NCBI GenBank assembly: GCA_963664085.2
Contig: CAXXLO010000002.1
Span: forward strand, 4,402,001-4,466,000
DNA length: 64,000 nucleotides
Direction of reading: 5' to 3'
Source of the DNA: Bin5 sp022821545
Lineage (GTDB): Bacteria; Chloroflexota; Anaerolineae; Caldilineales; Caldilineaceae
Part shown: in pieces, positions 58,267-64,000 of the stretch
Layout of the letters: the number at the start of each line of letters is the position of its first letter
Numbering within the stretch: the stretch's first letter is position 1
The notes under the pieces: generated by a model
The model's database searches: none
Told to the model about the DNA's origin: nothing
What the model saw: only the letters and a program-made list of their open reading frames with translations
Position numbers and translations under genes: made by a program

Positions 58267-60135
58267 CTATTGTGAACTGTTGTCATCCGGGTCGGGCAGC
58301 AACTGGTGGATGAAGTGAATGACGCCGTTGGATGCTTCCAGATCGGGCGTCACGATGGTGATGCCTTCGACAGTGAGTGAGCCGTCATCGCTGGTTCCGA
58401 TGTCGATAGTCCCGCCATGCAGCGTGGTCAGCGAACTCTGCGAAGCAAGGTCGGATGCCGAAAACTTTCCGGACACGACATGGTACTTGAGCGTTTCCGC
58501 CAGGAGATCCGAGTCGGCCATCAGCATGTCAAGCCTGGCTTCAGGCAGCGAAGCGAACGCAGCGTTGGTCGGCGCGAAGATAGTGAACGGGCCGCCGTCA
58601 GCTATGGTTGTCGTCAGGCCGGCCAAGTCCAGAGCGAGAAGCAGTATGTCCATCTGCTCGTAGTCTTCGGCAACGTCGATCAGATTGTTTTCCATCTGGC
58701 CCGCTTCGCTGGTGGGCTCCGGCATCGCCGTTGCGGCTGGCGTTGCCTCCGGCATCGCGGCGGGCGTCGCCGTTGCCGTAGGCTCGGTCATTGCATCCGG
58801 CGTCGCGGTGGGCGCCTCAGTGGGCGCCGTAGTGGGCGCCGCTTCTTCTGTCGCCAGGGGCGTCTCGGCAGCCGTCGCCACCGGCGTCGGGGCTCCTTCT
58901 GTTCGATAGGCTTCGGCTTCGGCCAGAGTTGGAATCGTAAGAACGTCACCAACTTCGATGATGTCGCAGTTGGAAAGAGAGTTCGCCGTGCAGATTGAGG
59001 ACCAGTAAACTGTGCTTCCGTAGGCTTGCGAGGAGATCGTGCCCAGGGTGTCGCCTGCCTGCACTGTGTAGCTGCCGCCCAGTTGAATGCCCTCTCCTGC
59101 CGGCGCGGATGAGGCGGTTGTTCCGGCAGGCGGCTGCTGGACAACCACCCTGTCGCCCTCAACCTGCTCGCCGGAGTCGTCGAGGAAGAGCACGTTTTCG
59201 CCGGTCAACGTGTAAGAAAAAGGCATCGTCGTGTCGTTGTACGTGACCAGCGTCACGACTTCACCCACATCTTTGATGCCTATCTCGGCAACTTTGCGCT
59301 TCGCGCCCTCCATTGCATCCAAAGAACTGGTGGCAAAGGCGCTTTCGGATGGCGGCGCGGCATTTACGTAGCGGTCAAATCCCGACTGCTTGAAAACGTA
59401 GAAGCCGGAGCCGTCGTCGATCTGCCGGTTGTCCTGCGGATCATATTCCATTTTGATCGTTACCGGCAGGCCGGTATCGATAACTTCCAGTCCCAAGTAG
59501 TGTTTCGCGAACTGTTCGTTCAGCTCACCCTGGACCCAGGCAGACCGTACCGCGTTCGTCGTCACTGCGGGGGCCGGGCCGGCAGCCGGTTGGGGGTCTG
59601 CCGGAGCGGGCGTGGCCGTTGCGGGCACCGCAGGCGTGCTGCCGCTTACCACCTGTTCACCGGACTCATCGACAAATGTGACGTTTTCTCCCGTCAAGGT
59701 ATAAGAAAGGTCCATCTGTGTGTCATTATAGACAACAATCGTAACGATCTCGGACGCGTCTGTCGATCCGATTCGGGCTACCTTCGTATTGGCGCCTGAC
59801 ATCGATTCCGTGGAACCGGTTACGAACACAGTTTCTGCGGGTGGTTCGGCATTGACGTAGCGGTCAAATCCGGACTGCTTAAAAACGTAGAAGCCGGAAC
59901 CCTCATCCACCGTGTGGCTGTGTTGAGGCTGGTATTCCATCTTGATGGTGACCGGTTGCGATGGGTCGATGACCTGCAGGCCCAAGTAGTGTTTGGCGAA
60001 CTGCTCGTTCAACTGCCCACTAACAGTAGGCGAGTTGACGGAACCCTGCACGGTCAATGCGTAAGGGCCTGCTACGAGAACCAGCGCCAAAACTGCAGCA
60101 AGGCCAACATAGCGCCACGAAACTTTCAGTTGCAT
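58267..60135 (-). CDS. Exported LysM/FAS1 protein with two tandem novel domains
   Basis: 622 aa from ATG 60135 with GGAGGGA upstream. A signal peptide (about 1-31) is followed by two very similar domains of about 120 residues (about 41-165 and 210-335), each opening NEQFAKHYLGL and containing FYVFKQSGFDRYVNA and SYTLTGENV. Next come a LysM domain (YTVQAGDTLGTISSQAYGS), a Thr/Pro/Ala-rich linker and a C-terminal fasciclin domain (FTIFAPTNAAFASLPEA ... GVIHFIHQLL). LysM binds peptidoglycan and FAS1 mediates adhesion. The duplicated domains are not recognised. Confidence 0.85.
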   Translation of the reverse strand: MQLKVSWRYVGLAAVLALVLVAGPYALTVQGSVNSPTVSGQLNEQFAKHYLGLQVIDPSQPVTIKMEYQPQHSHTVDEGSGFYVFKQSGFDRYVNAEPPAETVFVTGSTESMSGANTKVARIGSTDASEIVTIVVYNDTQMDLSYTLTGENVTFVDESGEQVVSGSTPAVPATATPAPADPQPAAGPAPAVTTNAVRSAWVQGELNEQFAKHYLGLEVIDTGLPVTIKMEYDPQDNRQIDDGSGFYVFKQSGFDRYVNAAPPSESAFATSSLDAMEGAKRKVAEIGIKDVGEVVTLVTYNDTTMPFSYTLTGENVLFLDDSGEQVEGDRVVVQQPPAGTTASSAPAGEGIQLGGSYTVQAGDTLGTISSQAYGSTVYWSSICTANSLSNCDIIEVGDVLTIPTLAEAEAYRTEGAPTPVATAAETPLATEEAAPTTAPTEAPTATPDAMTEPTATATPAAMPEATPAATAMPEPTSEAGQMENNLIDVAEDYEQMDILLLALDLAGLTTTIADGGPFTIFAPTNAAFASLPEARLDMLMADSDLLAETLKYHVVSGKFSASDLASQSSLTTLHGGTIDIGTSDDGSLTVEGITIVTPDLEASNGVIHFIHQLLPDPDDNSSQ

Positions 60136-60247
60136 TGATTCCCTCCAGATTCCCGTATAGCCGGAAGGCCGGCCCCCTGTCTGCCGGAAACGAATTCCAC
60201 ATTGCGACATCAGGCGCAGCCCCAGAATACGGATTCGTTTCGGAGAC

Positions 60248-60276
60248 ATTACACGTAACAAGACCAGTTTAACCAA
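60248..60276 (-). promoter_or_regulatory. Sigma70-type promoter for LysM/FAS1 gene
   Basis: Minus-strand TTGGTT (60276-60271), 17-base spacer, TGTAAT (60253-60248). Start near 60241; leader about 106 bases. Confidence 0.5.
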
Positions 60277-60387
60277 ACCCAAGGCCAAATCCCAACAGTT
60301 CCTGACCCACTATTGGTCTTTCATCCGGCTATTACGACCGGCCAAAATGATTTCGTGGCGCGAGCGTAGGCACAACGCAGTTTTAAC

Positions 60388-60465
60388 GTTGAATTCCCTT
60401 GGCTAAGCCTGGCGCTGCATGACCAGGTTGAATTCCCTTTGCTAAGACTGACGTTGCACGACCAG
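60388..60465. repeat. 39-bp tandem duplication at the PBP gene end
   Basis: Two copies, 60388-60426 and 60427-60465, differ at 5 positions. The copy at 60427 contains the last codons and stop of the PBP gene (LVVQRQS-stop); the other still encodes LVMQRQA-stop downstream of it. Confidence 0.85.
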
Positions 60466-63333
60466 ATGGTGACAAGGCTTGTTGCTGACTTCGTCAGTAC
60501 GATGGGGAACGACGATCGGAGAACCAGTCGGATTGCCGTTGGCGTCGAGGATCCGCAGGGTAAAGTTCTGTGGGGCGTCTCTGCCGTAGAGGGGAAAGTC
60601 GAAGCGGCCGGCGTCGCTTGCACCGCTCTTGGATACGGTTTGGAAAGTGTTGTCCCAAGCGTCGGTCAGGCTGACCGTAACGCCGGGGAGGGCAACGCCA
60701 TTGACGTCAACGGTCAGGCCCATCACATACTGGCCCGGGCACTTGTCATCGTGCCAGAGGCGGCCCAGGATGTATCGATGGGGCCCCAGGAGGTTTGAGC
60801 CGCTTACTTCTGACAACTGCCCGCTTGAGAAGATTTCAGGGGAAGTCAGCGCGGCGGCATTGGCGAAATCGATCCCGACTGCAAGGCCCGTATAGTCAGC
60901 CATAAGACCCATTTCGTCGCACCTGCCCAGGTAGACAGGGAAGCCGGAACCCAGGTTCCACAGAAGGGCGCCTCTCCGGTCCCGCAGCAGCCTGCCCTCG
61001 TCAACTGTCCCGGCATCCGGCTCGTCCAGCGACCAGCAGTGACGGCAGCGGGTTGAGGCGTCCTGCGAGAAGCCAAACTGATCCGGCAGCGCCAGCAGGG
61101 CTCGCTCGGCCCCGGCAGGGTGGCCGCAGTAGCCGAGCAGACGCGTTTCCAGGCCCGCCTCCGTTTGCCGCTTCACGTAGACGGGCGCCGAGGAGATGTA
61201 TTCAACGCTGTCGACCAGGGGGAATGCAGTCCTGCTCTCCCGGTCTTCGCCTTCTTCATGTCGTTCTTGCTCGCGGGCGGCTGCGCGGTGTTTGCCGGCA
61301 GCGTTGAGCCAGGTTGCGCTGAATATCTCGCCGCCCCCTGACCGGCAGGTCAAGCGGGGCGGACAATCTTCGAGCCGCTGTACGCTCTCGTCGACCTGAA
61401 ACTCCCAGGCTGCCTCTGCAGCCGGAACCTGCAGGACGGTGAGCAGCCCCGGCTCCGCCAGGACTGTGCGCATAAACTCGTTCCAGACCGGTGCGGCTGC
61501 GCCGGCGCCGGTGGCATTTTGCATTGGGCGGCCATCGGTATTGCCCACCCAAACGCCGGTCAGAAGATGCCGTGTAAATCCGACCGTCCAGGCGTCGCGA
61601 TTGTTGTCGGTCGTTCCGGTCTTCGCCGCCGCGGGCCGGCCCAGGGTCAACTGACTCCCGGCGCCAAACATCGGCACGCGCGCCGGGTCGTCGCTGAGGA
61701 TGTCGGTAACCAGGGCTGCGGCCTCTTCTGAAATTGCGCGCGCTCCCTCGGTTGAGCCGCCTTCCCGCAGCGTCTGGCCCTGGGCATCCGTGATCGTAAG
61801 GAAGAATTGAGGAGGCTGGTAGAGTCCGTGATTGGCTATCGTGTGGTAGGCGGAAGCCAGATCGAGCAGCTTCACTTCTCCGCCTCCCAGCGTCAGACTC
61901 AACCCGTACCAGTCAGTGCCGCGATGCAGGCTTTCGACGCCCATTTTGCGAGCGCTCTCAAGCATTCGCTCGACGCCTACTGCGTCCAGCAGCTTTATGG
62001 CCGGAACGTTATAGCTGTTGGCGAGCGCCGTTCTGACGGTAACGGGACCGTGGAACTTACGATCGTAATTGACCGGGCTGTACTGCTCGATGGAACTGAT
62101 GGTATAGGTGATTGGCGTGTCCCAGATTACCGTTGCCGGGCTAATGAGATTGTCGTTGAATGCAGTGGCGTAGAGAAGCGGCTTGATGGCGCTGCCCGGC
62201 TGCCGGGGGCTGACAGCGACATTGACCTGGCCGTCGATCTCTTTGTTTTTGTAATCGACGCTTCCGACCATGGCCAGAATCTCTGCAGTTCCTGGCTTGA
62301 GAGCAATCAGCGCTGCATTGTTCATGTCAAAGCGGGGCTGAAGGGCGGCCACCTGCCGGGAAACGATCTGTTGCGCCTTTTCCTGCAGGGCAAGGTCGAG
62401 TGTCGTATAGATGTGGAGGCCGGCCCTGCGGACATAACCTTGCCCCAGTAACTTATCGAGTTCGAGGACCACGTAATCGACAAAATGCGGCGCCCGGGGC
62501 GAGTTGATTTCCGGTGACCCGCCCAGTTCGACCCCGGTTGCAAATGCTGCATTCGCTTCGTCCAGCGTCAGGAATCCGTGTCTTACCATCAGCGACAGCA
62601 CGGTCCTTTGGCGCTCCTTTACTGCCTCCGGATCAACAAAGAGGTCGAATCGAGCCGGCGATTGGGGGATTCCGGCGATTAGTGTCGCCTCAGCCAGATT
62701 CAGCTCTGCAGCGGACTTGCCGAAATAGGTACGGGCGGCCGCCTGGGGCCCGTAGGCAAGGTGGCCGTAGTTCAGGAGATTCAGATAGAGTTCCAGGATT
62801 TCTTCTTTGGCGTAGGTCCTCGTCAACTCTGTGGCAAGTCCGGCCTCTGCGATCTTGCGATCAAAGGTCTGATCATAACGCTCTTCAGACCCGATAAACA
62901 GATTGCGGGCCAATTGCATCGTGATCGTACTGGCCCCCGATACTATCTCGCCTTGCTCAACGTTTTGGAGGACGGCGCCGGCGATGCGAACCGGGTCTAT
63001 GCCCGGATTGGTGAAGAATGTCGCGTCTTCGGTTGCAATGGTTGCGTTGATCAGGTGCGGGGAGATCTGATCCAAAGAGACCCATTCGCGGCGGCCTTCT
63101 CCGATTAGCTCCGCAATTAACCGGCCATTGCGATCATACAAGAATGTCGTCTGGAAGACGCGCGGGAGCGGGCCGGGCTGGTACAGCTGCATGTAGGCCT
63201 CAGCAACGCCTGCCAGCGAGATGGCCGGCCTCCGCCCGACGGCGCCGCGACGAGAGTCGCAAGCGGCCAGAACCATTGCGAGCAACAACAGAATCAGAAG
63301 CGTTGGGCGCCGGTCGAAGATGGGTCCAGGCAT
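60442..63333 (-). CDS. Class A penicillin-binding protein (PBP1A-like) with C-terminal extension
   Basis: 963 aa. The glycosyltransferase 51 domain has catalytic Glu102 (ATEDATFF) and GASTITMQLARNL. The transpeptidase has S381-AIK384, S440-Y-N442 and K571-TGT. It polymerises and cross-links peptidoglycan outside the membrane. The N-terminal hydrophobic segment ends in VLAAC (Cys25), a lipobox, which is unusual for a PBP that normally keeps a transmembrane anchor. About 320 residues after the transpeptidase include Cys-rich parts and a carboxypeptidase-regulatory-like beta domain (VNGVALPGVTVSLTDAWD). No good ribosome site is seen at the start. Confidence 0.92.
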   Translation of the reverse strand: MPGPIFDRRPTLLILLLLAMVLAACDSRRGAVGRRPAISLAGVAEAYMQLYQPGPLPRVFQTTFLYDRNGRLIAELIGEGRREWVSLDQISPHLINATIATEDATFFTNPGIDPVRIAGAVLQNVEQGEIVSGASTITMQLARNLFIGSEERYDQTFDRKIAEAGLATELTRTYAKEEILELYLNLLNYGHLAYGPQAAARTYFGKSAAELNLAEATLIAGIPQSPARFDLFVDPEAVKERQRTVLSLMVRHGFLTLDEANAAFATGVELGGSPEINSPRAPHFVDYVVLELDKLLGQGYVRRAGLHIYTTLDLALQEKAQQIVSRQVAALQPRFDMNNAALIALKPGTAEILAMVGSVDYKNKEIDGQVNVAVSPRQPGSAIKPLLYATAFNDNLISPATVIWDTPITYTISSIEQYSPVNYDRKFHGPVTVRTALANSYNVPAIKLLDAVGVERMLESARKMGVESLHRGTDWYGLSLTLGGGEVKLLDLASAYHTIANHGLYQPPQFFLTITDAQGQTLREGGSTEGARAISEEAAALVTDILSDDPARVPMFGAGSQLTLGRPAAAKTGTTDNNRDAWTVGFTRHLLTGVWVGNTDGRPMQNATGAGAAAPVWNEFMRTVLAEPGLLTVLQVPAAEAAWEFQVDESVQRLEDCPPRLTCRSGGGEIFSATWLNAAGKHRAAAREQERHEEGEDRESRTAFPLVDSVEYISSAPVYVKRQTEAGLETRLLGYCGHPAGAERALLALPDQFGFSQDASTRCRHCWSLDEPDAGTVDEGRLLRDRRGALLWNLGSGFPVYLGRCDEMGLMADYTGLAVGIDFANAAALTSPEIFSSGQLSEVSGSNLLGPHRYILGRLWHDDKCPGQYVMGLTVDVNGVALPGVTVSLTDAWDNTFQTVSKSGASDAGRFDFPLYGRDAPQNFTLRILDANGNPTGSPIVVPHRTDEVSNKPCHHLVVQRQS

Positions 63334-63574
63334 CAGGCTTAGCAGTCGGTATCAGTTCGGGTCGGATTCTCTACCTGCGGCGATAGCTCCACTGTCCCAA
63401 AACTGGCAAAGTTGTCCGTGGAGATAACGCCCTGCTAGACCTAACGAGAGGGCGACGCGCTTTGGTTCCAGGCGAACAGAGGCCTCTGGCGAAAGTTCCT
63501 TGAAGCTTTCCGCGCCGCACTTTGTCTCAGCCGGGCGGTTTCGCCGGCTGAATTCCGCCGTCCGGAATGGACAT

Positions 63575-64000
63575 CTACTCGAATGGATTCTGATAGATCT
63601 CCAGATTCTCCGGGATGTGGAGCAGGTCGCCTGGACGCAGAATATAGTATGGCCGGATTGCGTTTGGATTCGCAGCCCGGAGCAGGCTGATGGGGATGTT
63701 GTATTTCGCGGCGATGATAACCCAGGAATCTCCACTCCGGACCTCATGGACTGTGCTCTCTTCATGCAGCCGAATGGGGATCGCGCGGGGCAGCAGCAGG
63801 CGCTCGCCGTTTAATGAACCGTTGACGTGCAGGTTGGCGCCGCGCAGAATAGTCTCGGGCAGACCGTAGGCCTGGGCCAAACCGGCCCAGCTATCGCCCG
63901 CCCGCGCCGTGTAGTAACGCAAGTCGGAGCACGAGCCCAATGATACCGGGATGCCCTCCTTCATGCTGTAAGAGAGGAGCCTGAACTTCTCAAGCTCTGT
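63575..64000 (-). CDS. LysM repeat protein, 5' end beyond window
   Basis: The frame is open to the window edge; an internal ATG at 63964 would give 129 aa. Two LysM domains are visible: YYTARAGDSWAGLAQAYGL with NGERLLLPR, and HEVRSGDSWVIIAAKYNI with RPGDLLHIP. It is a peptidoglycan-binding protein or the tail of a larger exported one. It precedes the PBP gene by 241 bases on the same strand, so both may serve cell-wall growth. The gap between shows no gene. Confidence 0.8.
   Translation of the reverse strand, partial: TELEKFRLLSYSMKEGIPVSLGSCSDLRYYTARAGDSWAGLAQAYGLPETILRGANLHVNGSLNGERLLLPRAIPIRLHEESTVHEVRSGDSWVIIAAKYNIPISLLRAANPNAIRPYYILRPGDLLHIPENLEIYQNPFE

Noticed and set aside
57197..58318. 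373-residue plus-strand open frame
   Set aside because: Antisense to the DinG-like helicase; no domain seen.

Overview
The window is a 64 kb piece of a bacterial chromosome of fairly high G+C content. It looks like Chloroflexota (Anaerolineae/Caldilineae-like), although no marker here proves this. The inference rests on a stand-alone bacterial Elp3, a core-type MetE, Tat-exported lipoprotein sugar-binding proteins without a local ATPase, several sulfatases, and large LysM/FAS1 surface proteins. I saw no rRNA, tRNA, CRISPR array, integrase or insertion sequence. Most of the sequence is ordinary core and catabolic genes. The least typical stretch is the AT-richer region from about 48.1 to 50.2 kb.

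Layout. 1-3.4 kb: the 3' end of a phosphate (Pst) operon, pstC(end)-pstA-pstB-arsC-like-phoU. 3.8-4.7 kb: a lipoprotein with its own promoter and terminator. 4.9-7.6 kb: elp3 divergent from a Trm9/ALKBH8-like methyltransferase, a candidate bacterial cm5U/mcm5U wobble-uridine pathway. 7.6-10.7 kb: galK, a flavin-type oxidoreductase and a BtrH-like protein. 10.7-18.4 kb: MFS exporter, S9 peptidase, two GT-C membrane glycosyltransferases and an exported ADP-ribosylglycohydrolase. 18.6-25.2 kb (minus): response regulator, histidine kinase, Spy-like lipoprotein, HlyD adaptor, ABC ATPase and MacB-like permease, a self-contained envelope-stress/efflux operon. 25.6-28.7 kb: DinB-like protein, thiolase and fused 3-oxoacid CoA-transferase.

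28.8-37.1 kb: two sulfatases, rplS, core-MetE, a SIS protein and an unusually long UxaA-type dehydratase, probably for sulfated sugar/sugar-acid breakdown. 37.3-42.6 kb: HD hydrolase, GT4, M20 peptidase, DUF212, xseB and a receiver-like/DUF309 fusion. 42.6-48.1 kb (minus): a directon rich in Fe-S and sulfur proteins (SufR-like regulator, MoaA, IscA, DUF2203, rhodanese, B12/radical SAM protein, two small ORFs). It is headed by a near-consensus promoter and an 11-2-11 palindrome. 48.6-51 kb: two exported proteins, one apparently frameshifted at a G7 run. 51.2-55.7 kb: a sugar ABC importer and a zinc alcohol dehydrogenase. 55.7-64 kb (minus): DinG-like helicase, a duplicated-domain LysM/FAS1 protein, a lipoprotein-like class A PBP and a LysM protein cut by the window end.

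The strongest candidates for new biology are the elp3/trm9-like pair and the Fe-S directon. The regulator of that directon carries its third cysteine cluster in the +1 frame behind a UGA-C stop. Several likely sigma70 promoters share a TACAAT-type -10, and one appears to start transcription at the initiation codon (leaderless). Short tandem duplications recur at gene ends and in intergenic gaps.
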